DNA from: Bacillota bacterium
GTDB taxonomy: Bacteria; Bacillota; Sulfobacillia; Sulfobacillales; Sulfobacillaceae
Assembly: GCA_021799435.1 (NCBI GenBank)
Contig: JAJZAN010000004.1
Span: 24,603-88,602 of the forward strand
DNA: 64,000 nt
Direction: 5' to 3'
This document shows, piece after piece, positions 25,491 through 34,249 of this stretch (positions within the stretch are counted from its first letter, which is position 1; each line of letters starts with the position of its first letter). The translations under genes were made by a program, and so were the position numbers. The notes under the pieces were generated by a model that saw nothing but the letters and a program-made list of their open reading frames with translations, ran no database searches and was not told where the DNA came from.

Positions 25491-26211
25491 TGCTGGCACG
25501 GCGCTTTTGGCAAGTGGTGCTGAAGTTGCTCGGGTAGAAGACACCATGCAGCGTTTGGCTGCCGCCTACCATGTTGAGGCGGTGGAAGTGATTGTCCTGC
25601 CTACGGCCTTGTTTGTCAGCGCCGCAGGAAGCGATACCGTGATCCGCCGCATTCGCCGCCGGGCCGTCAATTTGGCCGTGGTGGCGGCGGTAAACCAGTT
25701 GTCTCGTGATGTGAGCCACAAACCCGTGCCGATTGGCGAGCTGGAAGAGCGCCTGAGCGAAGCCCGCCACACGGCCCGGTACCGCCCTGAGGCTAATCTG
25801 CTTTTCGCGGCGGTAGGCGCGGGCGCGATTAGCCAACTCATGGGCGGGGTTCGAGTCGACATCATTCCGGCGTTGGTCGCAGGTGCGTTCACCCAATTTG
25901 TGCGGGAACGGTTGCATCGGGCGGGCTTGGTGGGCGGTGTGGCAGACATGATTTCTGCTGTCGCTGCCGTGCTGCCTGGTGTCGCGGCCGCCCATTGGGA
26001 CGTACCCCACCCGGGCGCGATATTGGTCGGCGGTATTATGGTTCTCACCCCGGGCCTTCTCATGACCACGGCCGTGCGGGACGGCATACAGGGGGACTTG
26101 TTGTCGGCGGCGGCACGAATCTTGGAGGCGCTCCTTTCGGCGGGCGCTATTGCGGCTGGGGCCAGTTTGCCGCTCTACGTGTACTTCGCAATGGGAGGCC
26201 GCTGGACATGA
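25426..26211 (+). CDS. ThrE-type threonine/serine exporter, large (N-terminal) subunit
   Basis: A 261-residue DUF1212 protein. The N-terminal cytoplasmic, protease-like part contains GAEVARVEDTMQRLAAAY and VEVIVLPTALFVS. From about residue 120 there are five membrane segments (LFAAVGAGAISQLMGG ... ILVGGIMVLTPGLLMTTAVRD). It exports amino acids with the small subunit encoded next, and the genes share an ATGA overlap. GGGAGG lies 7 nt before the ATG, within the 3' end of the gtrA-like gene. Confidence 0.88.
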   Translation: MSQTPSDQLSIPTRKVLKVIADAGTALLASGAEVARVEDTMQRLAAAYHVEAVEVIVLPTALFVSAAGSDTVIRRIRRRAVNLAVVAAVNQLSRDVSHKPVPIGELEERLSEARHTARYRPEANLLFAAVGAGAISQLMGGVRVDIIPALVAGAFTQFVRERLHRAGLVGGVADMISAVAAVLPGVAAAHWDVPHPGAILVGGIMVLTPGLLMTTAVRDGIQGDLLSAAARILEALLSAGAIAAGASLPLYVYFAMGGRWT

Positions 26212-26645
26212 TTGAAAGCGCACTCTTGTCCGGTCTCACGGCCGTGGCGTTTGGTCTCTTGTATCAAGTCTCGGGGAGCACGCTGGTGGTGGCCGGCGTC
26301 ATTGGCACGGTCTCCTGGGGCCTCTCCAGTTTGTTGTCGTCGATACCCGGCTCGGGTCTCTTGGGTGACTTTGTAGGTGCCCTGGTGGTCGGGGCCATGG
26401 CAGAAATTGCAGCCAGCGTTCGGCACCAGCCCGCCTTGGTTTTCGTTGTCCCCGCTATTATTGTGTTTGTGCCTGGCGACCAGGTATACGAAAGCATGGT
26501 GGCCTTCTTGAAATCCCACTTCCTTAGCGGCATGCAATATGGCATGGGCGCCCTCATGGCGGCTGGCGCTTTGAGCGTAGGCCTAGCCTTGGCTACCGCT
26601 GTCATGCGCCCTATGCTGCGTCGCGGCAAGAGAAAGGCCGTATGA
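26208..26645 (+). CDS. ThrE-type exporter, small (C-terminal) subunit
   Basis: A 145-residue DUF3815-type protein with four membrane helices: LLSGLTAVAFGLLYQVSG, VVAGVIGTVSWGLSSLLS, the signature FVVPAIIVFVPGDQVYESMVAF, and a last helix followed by a basic tail. It corresponds to the C-terminal half of fused ThrE exporters. GGGAGG lies 9 nt upstream of the ATG, which overlaps the previous TGA. A longer frame reading further upstream is not coding. Confidence 0.88.
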   Translation: MIESALLSGLTAVAFGLLYQVSGSTLVVAGVIGTVSWGLSSLLSSIPGSGLLGDFVGALVVGAMAEIAASVRHQPALVFVVPAIIVFVPGDQVYESMVAFLKSHFLSGMQYGMGALMAAGALSVGLALATAVMRPMLRRGKRKAV

Positions 26646-26697
26646 CGCGACGCCGATTGCTTCACCCTAGCGTTACATTCCAGTGAGGGGTGAGAGC

Positions 26698-26895
26698 ATG
26701 GAGTTTCGTGTCTTAGGGGAAGAAGATACCAAAAACCGGTTTCGGCAATATTTAGCCTCCAATCCCGCATCTCGGCGGGGCTGGGTGGACTTGAGCCAGG
26801 ATGCGGTGGTGGACGTCACGGATGAGTACCTGGAGCCCTTCCGAGAAATTGCTGCTAACTTTGGCTTGGAAGTGACTCCGGAAATGACGGAATAA
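26698..26895 (+). CDS. Small hypothetical protein
   Basis: A 65-residue acidic protein (MEFRVLGEEDTKNRFRQYLAS ... DVTDEYLEPFREIAANFGLEVTPEMTE) with alternating strands and helices and no membrane segment. GAGGGG lies about 7 nt before ATG 26698. GTG 26683 is a less likely start. It ends in a 41-nt convergent overlap with the DUF2103-like gene. No family is recognised. Confidence 0.55.
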   Translation: MEFRVLGEEDTKNRFRQYLASNPASRRGWVDLSQDAVVDVTDEYLEPFREIAANFGLEVTPEMTE

Positions 26896-27169
26896 TCCCT
26901 TGGTCGACTAAACTGCGAAGAACAGACGGGGGATCTTGGGTGATGACGAAGATTTCCTGGGCTGCGCCGCTGGAGCGACCAATCAATTTAAAGCCGCTGG
27001 GAGTTAGATACTGAAAGGTAAAGCCTAAGGAGCCGCCGGTCTTGGGCTTAATGATGCCGGGGATGACGCCGTCGACAGCAGGAATTTGGGACAGAATCTT
27101 GAGCCCGTCTTCAATCGCTGGGACCACATGATGCTGCCGCTTCACCTTCTGTCGCCGGAACTTAGCCAT
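26855..27169 (-). CDS. DUF2103-like protein
   Basis: A 104-residue basic protein: MAKFRRQKVKRQHHVVPAIEDGLKILSQIPAVDGVIPGIIKPKTGG, then LGFTFQYLTPSGFKLIGRSSGAAQEIFVITQD. The pattern fits the uncharacterised DUF2103 family, annotated as putative metal-binding, although few obvious ligands are seen here. GAGGAGGAGCG precedes the ATG at 27169, a strong site. The family call is from memory of the motif. Confidence 0.65.
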   Translation of the reverse strand: MAKFRRQKVKRQHHVVPAIEDGLKILSQIPAVDGVIPGIIKPKTGGSLGFTFQYLTPSGFKLIGRSSGAAQEIFVITQDPPSVLRSLVDQGIIPSFPESLPSQS

Positions 27170-27228
27170 CGCGCTCCTCCTCGTGTGTCCACTCCTTGGA
27201 ACCATTGTACCTGTTGCCGCAAAGGAGG

Positions 27229-27771
27229 ATGCAGGGGATTACGGCCTTTTGCGAACGGTGCGGGAGCCGCATGGTTTCCCGCGTATTGGAAGGCAAGAAT
27301 CGTCAGGTGTGTGCCGCATGCAAATCAGTGCGCTATCCCGATATTGTGGCGGCGGTGTCGGCCATCGTCTACGACAGCAGAGACCGCATTCTTCTCGTCA
27401 AGAGGGCCATCGAGCCCGGCTACGGCCGCTGGGTGATCCCCGGGGGCTATGCGGAGAGCGGGGAGGCGTTGGACCGGGCAGCAGTCCGTGAAGTGCAGGA
27501 GGAAGCCCACTTGCAGGCAGGGGACGCTGTCTTGTCGGGCGTCTACTCCACGGCGGGTACCCATGTCGCCACGATTGTGTATGCCATGCCAGCGGAGCCC
27601 TATGAGAATGTTGAAGCGGGCAGCGAATCTCTTCGCGCCCGCTGGTTTCCGTTTCCCGAGATACCGTGGGAAGCGGTTTATTTCGAGTCGACCCGCCAAG
27701 CGATTCGAGACTGGCTCAAGAGGGGGTCGCCGACGAGAACCGATCAGCCCAGGAACTGCGCTCCTGAGTGA
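27229..27771 (+). CDS. NUDIX hydrolase with N-terminal zinc ribbon
   Basis: A 180-residue NudC-like protein. A zinc ribbon (FCERCGSRM ... VCAACKSVRYPDIV) precedes a NUDIX domain with the box GGYAESGEALDRAAVREVQEEAHL. It hydrolyses a nucleoside diphosphate derivative. NADH or ADP-ribose are candidates because the ribbon-plus-NUDIX order resembles NudC, but the NudC SQPWPFPxS motif is absent. The start is uncertain: GGAGG ends one base before ATG 27229. The only codon at normal spacing is ATT (27238). TTG 27196 lacks a site. It overlaps the end of minC by 56 nt. Confidence 0.85.
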   Translation: MQGITAFCERCGSRMVSRVLEGKNRQVCAACKSVRYPDIVAAVSAIVYDSRDRILLVKRAIEPGYGRWVIPGGYAESGEALDRAAVREVQEEAHLQAGDAVLSGVYSTAGTHVATIVYAMPAEPYENVEAGSESLRARWFPFPEIPWEAVYFESTRQAIRDWLKRGSPTRTDQPRNCAPE

Positions 27772-28390
27772 TGGCTTCCGGCAGGCGCACGTCGTTCCAC
27801 GGCTTCACAACCAATTCGCCGTTTTCAATGAGGGCTTTTTCCGGGTTGCCGCTGCCTTCCGAGTTGCCCAGAGCCAAAACGGATGCAATGCGGACTTGGC
27901 TCGGATCAAACCGCAGGGCATAGATGGTCCGGTTGGCATCGTCGGGTTGGCCGGCGTAGACTGTGCCTCGGAGCCATCCGAACACCATCACATCGCCGGC
28001 CGCCATGACGGTCGCGCCGGGATTGACATCGCCCACAATGATGAGGTCGCCTGCATGGGTGAGCCGCTGCCCGGAGCGAATGGTGTTCCGGACAACCTTG
28101 GGAGGGGCGACCAACTCCGGTCCACGGGTTTCGAGCGCCAGAAGACTCTGGCTCGATTCGCCCTGCTGAATGCCCCGGAGGGTCAGACCGGGAAAGTCCT
28201 GAAACACCGCCGTGATTTGCTCAAACAGGTCCGGGGTGACCACGACCGGAACCTCGATGAGGAGACTGGTCTTACCCAAAAAACCTTGATGATCTGTGAG
28301 GGTCCTGCGCAGATCCCGGAGTAGTTCCGGTGTTGAGGACACCTGCTTGGCGATGAGCCTGAGCCCTCGCCGGTCGCCTTTGATTTCCAT
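27716..28390 (-). CDS. minC: Septum-site determining protein MinC
   Basis: Inhibits FtsZ assembly away from mid-cell. The 224 residues have an N-terminal domain (1-105) and the C-terminal beta-helix: SGQRLTHAGDLIIVGDVNPGATVMAAGDVMVFGWLRGTVYAG, diagnostic of MinC. GGTGGAGACAG precedes the ATG at 28390. minD, usually next to it, is not in the adjoining sequence; instead a mobile-element-like gene pair lies upstream. The 3' end overlaps the NUDIX gene on the other strand. Confidence 0.9.
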   Translation of the reverse strand: MEIKGDRRGLRLIAKQVSSTPELLRDLRRTLTDHQGFLGKTSLLIEVPVVVTPDLFEQITAVFQDFPGLTLRGIQQGESSQSLLALETRGPELVAPPKVVRNTIRSGQRLTHAGDLIIVGDVNPGATVMAAGDVMVFGWLRGTVYAGQPDDANRTIYALRFDPSQVRIASVLALGNSEGSGNPEKALIENGELVVKPWNDVRLPEAITQERSSWADRFSSATPS

Positions 28391-28482
28391 CTGTCTCCAC
28401 CATCCTAAGAGCCGACAATTTGCCCATGAATTCGCGACAATCGATGGAATTTCCTGCCGGTTCGACGAAAAACTTTCGACAC

Positions 28483-29199
28483 TCAGCGATGGACAAGATA
28501 AATGATGTCCTGTCCATGCTTGCGCTCCAGCCCTGTCTGTCGAAATCGCTGCTGTGCTAACCCTGCTAAGGCGGTGGAAACCGGTATGGGCATTTCTCCC
28601 AGCACGTAGCAGATGACTCGGTCGACAGCTGGGCGCGCGGCAATGGGCGAAATAGGGGCGGCAGGTTCCTGCCATTCCCAACCCATGTCTTCTCGAATCC
28701 CGTCCCATGGCATGAGAAGCCAGGAGACGGGACTTTCGTGCTCCAACAGGCGTGCCAAGTTGTCGAGTCGAACCGACTGGCCCTGGGCTGCCACCAACAT
28801 GCGGCAGTTCTCGGGGGCACTATGATATCTGGCCAACTTGTCCCGCCAATCGTCGGCTGATTCACTGCCGGTGTCTACCTCGAGCGCGATAATCCCCGGT
28901 TGATTTGCGAGGGTTAGAAGCGCATCGGGGCGGAATGGGTCATCCATGGACCATTGCGTGGTCCATGATTGCAACACGGGTACGAGGCGGCAATAGACCT
29001 CAGCGCGCAGTTCGGCGTGGCGTCGGTGGCTCCCTTTGTGAAAACGGCGGGCATCCCAGAGTGCCCCGCGGTACCACAGGAACCAACGTTCCTGGGGGAG
29101 TGTGTCGCGGGTCGCTCCGAAGTACGCGGCCAGTTGTTCTTGCGAGAGAAAGCCGGTGTCCTTGAGCGCTTGCACGACATCAAATTGCGTGGGCACCAC
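28483..29199 (-). CDS. Replication-relaxation-like protein
   Basis: A 238-residue protein. The N-terminus (FDVVQALKDTGFLSQEQLAAYFGA) looks like a winged helix. The centre FRPDALLTLANQPGIIALEVDTGSESADDWRDKLARYHSA matches the nuclease-like core seen in replication-relaxation and mobilome proteins, with a PD...E-x-D pattern. These often sit beside TraG/VirD4-like ATPases, as here: its start overlaps the upstream ATPase gene by 20 nt. Role in plasmid or conjugative-element maintenance is inferred from context. Confidence 0.55.
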   Translation of the reverse strand: MVPTQFDVVQALKDTGFLSQEQLAAYFGATRDTLPQERWFLWYRGALWDARRFHKGSHRRHAELRAEVYCRLVPVLQSWTTQWSMDDPFRPDALLTLANQPGIIALEVDTGSESADDWRDKLARYHSAPENCRMLVAAQGQSVRLDNLARLLEHESPVSWLLMPWDGIREDMGWEWQEPAAPISPIAARPAVDRVICYVLGEMPIPVSTALAGLAQQRFRQTGLERKHGQDIIYLVHR

Positions 29200-30655
29200 C
29201 TCCTCCGAGGGGATGATGAGGCAAATGCACTAAAATGGGCCGATTCAAGGAGCCGCGGCGGTTTAATTGCACCATGGCTTGGCCCCGCGGCAAATAGCGG
29301 ACTGGCCGAGCTGGCAGGTAGGGCGCGGCTTGATGCAAAAAGCGATCTATGTCGTCCGCGGCCGTACCGCCCAGAATGATGCGCTGCCGTGCGTTGGCGG
29401 TAACCGCTTCGGCGAGCGCAGGACTTAATTGACCCATGTCTTGGTGCGCCAAGACGAGTCCGACCCGGTATCCGCGTGCTAGGGCAAGAAAGTCGGACAA
29501 GTCCTCCGACACCCATTGATGAAATTCGTCGAGGTACAAGAAAGCGGGAGGATTGTCGTGGGCGGGATTGCGGCCATAGGCGGCCTGGGCAAGCCCGTGC
29601 CAGAGGAGAGAGCCGAGTGCTCTCGCGGTGGCCCCCAATTCCGCCAAGGGCAGGGTGCAGAGTACAACCCACCGGTCGTCCAAGACCTCTTTCCACGTGA
29701 AGTCGCCCACGCCCGTGAGAACGCGGCGAACATCGGGATTGGCCCACAGCAGTTCGAGGCGGTTGACGAGCCCTTGGCGATCCTCGCGGCTTGATCCTGA
29801 GCGCCTCGCCCATTGCTCACGAAAGTACTGCTGGGCGGCTTGGTCACCGGAGGCCTGCACGATTTGCTTTTGGATCCGGTCGTCGCGCAGAAAGGTGAGA
29901 AGTGTGCCTAAGTCTGCGTCGGCAGGGTTCGCCGCCTTGATGGCCCTCACACTGTGCAGCAGCATGATGCGAGCGGCCACGCGGTAATACGGGTGACCGC
30001 CGTCGCTAAGCTGGTCCAAGCACCAGGCGATACCTTCCGCAACCTGGCTGGCAGGACCATCCAGCGGGTTATAGTGTGGGCATGAAGGTTCCGCGGGATT
30101 AACACGGATAATTCGGCGGCCGCTCTCACGCGCGACGCGATAGGCCGCGTCAGCCAAATCGCCCTTGGGATCCATCAGCACCAAGCCGTGGCCCATGCGA
30201 ATATCCTGCGCTGCGAGCGGCATGAGCACGGAGGATGACTTTCCGGAACCCGTGGGGCCCAGCACATGGCAATGCAAAAATCGGTCCTCAGTGGTTAGCC
30301 GAACCGGCCATAACCAGCCCAGGCGCCGTCCCAGCAATGTGTTGGCATCCCCGGGACGAGCCATGATGAGGGCCATGCTGCCCACCGCCGCAGCACAAAG
30401 GGGGACAATCAGCCACGGATGCCAAGCGGCCAGGAGGCCGCCTGCGGCTAGAGCGGAAAGCCCAGCGGCTCGGAGGGTCCGGATCCACAGGGCGCGGAGA
30501 GATATCACCACTGTCGCAAGTGCCACGAGCCATGTGAGTCCGGCACTGCCGCCGCTGACCAGACGGGCTAGGGCGTCGAGCCAAAGCACAGACGCCAAAT
30601 ATCCGAGCACGATTGCGCTGCCCCAAGCCACAAGTTGTTCGCGGTATGGGCGCAT
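29180..30655 (-). CDS. VirD4/TraG-like conjugative coupling ATPase
   Basis: A 491-residue membrane-anchored P-loop ATPase. Three or four N-terminal hydrophobic segments (residues ~8-95) precede HCHVLGPTGSGKSSSVLMPL (Walker A), LVLMDPKGDLADAAYRVARESGRR, AFLYLDEFHQWVSEDLSDFLALARGYRVGLVLAHQDMGQL (Walker B and sensor) and a C-terminal TraM-recognition-like end. Coupling proteins pump DNA into type IV channels, but no relaxase or channel genes are nearby, so this may be a remnant or a stand-alone DNA pump. ATG 30655 has AAGAAGG at proper spacing. Neighbour at 28483 overlaps. Confidence 0.8.
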   Translation of the reverse strand: MRPYREQLVAWGSAIVLGYLASVLWLDALARLVSGGSAGLTWLVALATVVISLRALWIRTLRAAGLSALAAGGLLAAWHPWLIVPLCAAAVGSMALIMARPGDANTLLGRRLGWLWPVRLTTEDRFLHCHVLGPTGSGKSSSVLMPLAAQDIRMGHGLVLMDPKGDLADAAYRVARESGRRIIRVNPAEPSCPHYNPLDGPASQVAEGIAWCLDQLSDGGHPYYRVAARIMLLHSVRAIKAANPADADLGTLLTFLRDDRIQKQIVQASGDQAAQQYFREQWARRSGSSREDRQGLVNRLELLWANPDVRRVLTGVGDFTWKEVLDDRWVVLCTLPLAELGATARALGSLLWHGLAQAAYGRNPAHDNPPAFLYLDEFHQWVSEDLSDFLALARGYRVGLVLAHQDMGQLSPALAEAVTANARQRIILGGTAADDIDRFLHQAAPYLPARPVRYLPRGQAMVQLNRRGSLNRPILVHLPHHPLGGGGAHAI

Positions 30656-31153
30656 CGGCATCACCTTCTTAGGAAAGTCGATTCGTGGTCCCCTGGAGGA
30701 ATCCTGCTTTTGACACCAATTTTCGGAGCCTTCGACAACAGGGGTCATGATACATCGAGCCTTCCGATCAGATTGGCCGGTTTCCCCTTGCATGGCTTGC
30801 CGTGCCATAGCTTCGTGTCTGATGCGGGGTCATGGCCCCGACCAGCTTCATACATGCGTCGACAAGGAAACCCCTTAAACAAAACAGAGGTCCACCAGTT
30901 TCCTGGCGACCTGATAGTTCGGGAACCCTTACCGATTGTGACGCCCAATAATGGGTGTATCTGCGTCCCGGAGTCCGTGTGTCCCTGGAACAGATTCGTG
31001 GACGGCATCGAGTGCTAGGTTCCAGCCATTTCGGTCGTCATGGCCCACGCGGGCCAGTGGATCCATGGGAGGTGACCGAGACGGCTGGGCATGTGATTAG
31101 GCAATTGGTGGCACAATTAATAGGAATGTGTCACTCGGAGTGGAGGGATTGCG
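30656..31153. other. Non-coding stretch upstream of the coupling ATPase
   Basis: 498 nt with no convincing gene; short readings on both strands lack ribosome sites and family motifs. It contains three hairpins: ATGGC/GCCAT (30792-30808), CGGGG/CCCCG (30825-30840) and TGGCCC/GGGCCA (31041-31056). It probably holds promoters for the genes on either side. Confidence 0.5.
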
Positions 31154-31516
31154 ATGAGTCAGATAAGTATGGTGGCGCTTGCGGATCTTGATGACGCCGA
31201 GCGCATGAGCCAGATGCGGGCGATGTTTGAGCAGTTAGGGGGCCTGTCGGAGGCCGACCAGCTCCAAGCGTTACGGGGGATGATCTTGGAGATGGCCGAA
31301 CAGGCCACGGATGCGCAATACTTGCGCCTCTGTGGGACTAATTTGACCCTGGCCGCGTCGATGCCGGATGAGCATGTGAAACCATTTTTAGCCGCGCGCA
31401 TGACGGCATCAGCGAGTTTGCCTGCGCCGTATGCGGACCGCGACCGGCAACATGTGGAAGAAGCCATCGGTCAGGCGGACCCGGATGTTCGGACGAAAAT
31501 TACGCGGAACCTGTAG
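31154..31516 (+). CDS. Hypothetical helical protein
   Basis: A 120-residue soluble, mostly helical protein (DDAERMSQMRAMFEQLGGLSEADQ, LRGMILEMAEQATDAQYLRLCGTNLTLAASMPDEHV). It has one cysteine and no membrane segment. The repeated ALRGM/AARMTAS helices could form a four-helix bundle. No family is recognised. GAGGG precedes the ATG and a strong terminator follows, so it is a single-gene unit. It lies between the coupling-ATPase island and the catalase. Confidence 0.65.
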   Translation: MSQISMVALADLDDAERMSQMRAMFEQLGGLSEADQLQALRGMILEMAEQATDAQYLRLCGTNLTLAASMPDEHVKPFLAARMTASASLPAPYADRDRQHVEEAIGQADPDVRTKITRNL

Positions 31517-31534
31517 GAAATCGTGAAAGCCCCG

Positions 31535-31566
31535 AAAGCCCTCGGTTGATGGATGCCGAGGGCTTT
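31535..31566. terminator. Strong hairpin terminator
   Basis: A perfect 11-bp stem AAAGCCCTCGG/CCGAGGGCTTT with a 10-nt loop begins 18 nt after the stop of the gene at 31154. Only three T end the stem on the plus strand, so it may act in both directions, or as a Rho-assisted site. Confidence 0.65.
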
Positions 31567-31813
31567 GCCTACCCAAATAACCATGCCGTATCGGCTTACC
31601 CGCCCGTGCACACAGGCGCCCTCGTTACTTCGTCTAGCGAATCATCGGCATTCGGGGACGAATGTGCCGCAAGGACCCAGCGCCATAGGGCTGCCTGTGC
31701 CAGGGTGCCAGACAGGACGGGGCCCCTGCGGTTTTCCTCGCGCACATAGGAAGGAGGCTGCCCCTTGGGGTCGTATGGAACCCCTTGGAACAGCCTCGAT
31801 GAGAGGTTTGGAT

Positions 31814-32605
31814 TTACACTAACTGCGCTACCCGTTCGTCAGCCTCCGCTAATTGTACCTCCACCATGTGGGGGGCGATCGGGTCTCGGAGGGGTTCGCC
31901 GGACGCCCGTTGCTGCAACTGTTCCAACATCTTGTCGTAAGGACGCGACAGAGCCGGGGGACGATGGGCCAGCACGGTGTGCCCCTGCTTGCTCGCGATC
32001 CCCAGATCCTTCACCCGTTCCAGCGCCTCGGAAAACAGGGCGCTGTGCGTGGCCTCGCGTTCTTCCAGGAACTCCAGTGTGCGCTTCAAACCGGGGTCCT
32101 GAATGTTGGAACGGAGCTGGAAGTAGACTTGACCCGCGCCTTGCTCGGCGGCGATGTCCGCCGTCAGGTTGGCCACTACATCACCGGTCGACTTAACATA
32201 CGCTCCGGTAAATGGTGCCCCCGACGAGTCGGCGACCAGTGGTCCAACGCCGCCTAGGTCAACCAGTTTGTGCAGAAGGGACGGGGCCTCCACCAAAGCT
32301 TGCCCGGTCGCCGCCATAGACGGCTTTAGCATGGGGGCTGCGTTGTACGGTGTCGCATCCATAGCCATGAGTTGGACGATCGCGGTTCCCACCATTTCCA
32401 GGTGACTAGCTTCTTCCACTGCAATATTCAACAACAACTGCCGTGTCACCGGATCGACGGTGCCGAAGCTCTGGGTGAAATATTGCAAGAGCGCCGTCAG
32501 CTCCCCGTTGGCACCGCCAAACTGCTCTTGCAGCATGGCTGCGGCACGGGGATCGTTGCCCGAAACTTCCACCGGAAATAGCATGATATCCTCATGTCTA
32601 AACAC
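31814..32605 (-). CDS. Manganese (non-haem) catalase
   Basis: Dismutates hydrogen peroxide at a dimanganese centre. The 263 residues have the ferritin-like bundle ligands: E35 (GANGELTALLQYF), E65 and H68 (AVEEASHLEMV), a glutamate in DIAAEQGAGQVYF and a histidine in EEREATHSALF, at spacing matching the lactobacillus enzyme. GTG at 32605 follows GGAGGTGGTCAT, a better start than the ATG at 32641. It is transcribed alone, upstream of 400 nt of non-coding DNA. Peroxide defence suits an organism in oxidising, metal-rich surroundings. Confidence 0.88.
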   Translation of the reverse strand: MFRHEDIMLFPVEVSGNDPRAAAMLQEQFGGANGELTALLQYFTQSFGTVDPVTRQLLLNIAVEEASHLEMVGTAIVQLMAMDATPYNAAPMLKPSMAATGQALVEAPSLLHKLVDLGGVGPLVADSSGAPFTGAYVKSTGDVVANLTADIAAEQGAGQVYFQLRSNIQDPGLKRTLEFLEEREATHSALFSEALERVKDLGIASKQGHTVLAHRPPALSRPYDKMLEQLQQRASGEPLRDPIAPHMVEVQLAEADERVAQLV

Positions 32606-33003
32606 ATGACCACCTCCCGCTTGTAATGTGTCCCCCATCACGGTACATCATGCTCTCGGCCGGCCATGCGGGTGGGACCTTGTGCTGATGAACCGCAGCT
32701 GACGGAGGAGAAACTGGGGCCAAGAGCGTCACCGGCTGCAAGGCGTTGGGCGGCACGAGCCAGGCGTCAACGCAGGAGTGGGATCTGCGGCACCCGCCCG
32801 GTTCCGGTCCTGGAGATGGGTTGACAGGCATGTGGCGTGTTGTAGGGACCCGCAGAGAGATCGGCATTGATGAATAATCGCTCGGCCGACACATAACTTT
32901 GCGTGGTTGGAGCAGCCTAACAGCGCTGGTTCCCAGTTTAGGGCTTTCTTTTTGCGGCTAGAAACTCCGTTTTTTCACCATAGCCCGGGGCAGCGTTCTG
33001 GCC
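32606..33003. other. Non-coding stretch between the catalase and MFS genes
   Basis: 398 nt in which I see no gene with a ribosome site or family motif. It should hold the catalase promoter (minus strand) and the end of the MFS transcript; no clear -10/-35 pair or terminator with a T run could be chosen. Confidence 0.45.
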
Positions 33004-34242
33004 TTATCCCCTCGGTGCTGCCGTGTCGAGAGCGCTGAGTTCTGCCTGATGCTGCGGCTTCAAAATGGCTGAAACCGCTGAGACGGACACGGCCACCGAG
33101 AGGAGAGTGGCGGTGACCATGACCGCCCGAATTCCCACACTGTCGGTGGCCCAACCTGCGGCGAGGATCAAGAGAATTTGGATCAACTGCTCGGGTGTGT
33201 TGCGAAGGTTCATGACCCGGCCCATCACGTCGGTCGAGACGGCTTGCTGCTGAAAGCTGGTAAAGCCCACTGATTGCGCGCCGCCAAACGTGCCTAACAG
33301 GATCAGTCCCAGCACAGCCTGCGTAAAGCCGGGAGACAGGGCGTAGGTGAGGTAGCCCATGGTGGATCCGAGCATGCCCAAGACCAACAGCCACTTCACG
33401 GATATCCGGTGCATGGCGCCGTTCAAGAGGAGGGCTCCGACCACATAGCCTGACCCGGCCGCCGTGACCATCATGGCAAAGCCGAAGTGTCCTAAATGCA
33501 GGGCTCGTGTGGCAAAGACAACCTCTTGAGAGTCGGCTGCCACGCCCAGCGCTAAGATGCCGATGCTGGCCACCAGCACCAGGCGGAAGAGGGGCGCTTG
33601 GCTCAGAACGTGCCAGGCTTTCTGCCAATCCTGCCTTGCCGTGTGCCAAAAGATGTTCGGCTCGCGAGCGCCTGGGGATGGGGCGGCCGCGAGTCGCGGC
33701 AACAGGAACATGGAGGCTGCGGAGAGGACGAAACTGACTCCATCGGACCACAGCGGCCGTTGCACGCCGCCTCTTAGCATCAAGAGCCCGGCGAGGGCGG
33801 GACCAACGAGGATGGCGCTGTAGCGGACCAAGGCGATTAAGCCGTTCAGTCGTTTTTGTCGTTCCGACGGGACAATCTGGGTTTGATAAGGCAGGAAGGC
33901 GTTCCCGAAGAAGACCCCCAGTACACCCAGCGCAGCAATGTCCAGATACACGAGCCAGAGATTGTGCAGATAGGGCATAAGCAGGAGGCCCGCCGCGCGC
34001 AGGATATCGGTGGTCATGAGAATGTCCCGACGGCTCAGGCGGTCCGTGATACTGCCTGCCCATGGGCTCACAATAAGGGCGCCCACGCGGCCCACCAGCC
34101 AGAGGCCGGCGACCGCCGTGGGCGAGTGTGTGAGACTCAAAACAAAGATATTGATGGCGACCAGGTACATGAGATCGCCAATGCTGGAGACGCCCCGGGC
34201 AAACACGAGCACAGCGATGCGGCGATTGGTTCGGGACGGCAT
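33004..34242 (-). CDS. MFS transporter
   Basis: A 412-residue major-facilitator protein with about 12 helices. The first part (FARGVSSIGDLMYLVAINIFVLSLTHSPTAVAGLWLVGRVGALIVSPWAGSITDRLSRRDILM) has the loop 2-3 DRLSRR signature and resembles the enterobactin/macrolide exporter group (EntS/MefA type). The substrate is unknown, a drug or siderophore exporter being typical. ATG 34242 (MPSRTNRRIAV) lies close to the previous gene's stop, so it may be co-transcribed with the phosphohexomutase. Confidence 0.85.
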   Translation of the reverse strand: MPSRTNRRIAVLVFARGVSSIGDLMYLVAINIFVLSLTHSPTAVAGLWLVGRVGALIVSPWAGSITDRLSRRDILMTTDILRAAGLLLMPYLHNLWLVYLDIAALGVLGVFFGNAFLPYQTQIVPSERQKRLNGLIALVRYSAILVGPALAGLLMLRGGVQRPLWSDGVSFVLSAASMFLLPRLAAAPSPGAREPNIFWHTARQDWQKAWHVLSQAPLFRLVLVASIGILALGVAADSQEVVFATRALHLGHFGFAMMVTAAGSGYVVGALLLNGAMHRISVKWLLVLGMLGSTMGYLTYALSPGFTQAVLGLILLGTFGGAQSVGFTSFQQQAVSTDVMGRVMNLRNTPEQLIQILLILAAGWATDSVGIRAVMVTATLLSVAVSVSAVSAILKPQHQAELSALDTAAPRG

Positions 34243-34249
34243 CACAGGC

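Noticed and set aside
30940..31030. tRNA-like pattern (GGTTC-type segment) in the gap
   Set aside because: No consistent cloverleaf with a matching acceptor stem and anticodon arm could be drawn.
32975..34063. 362-codon frame on the minus strand over the MFS gene
   Set aside because: It overlaps the clear 12-helix transporter in another frame and is Arg/Gly/His-rich without hydrophobic segments.
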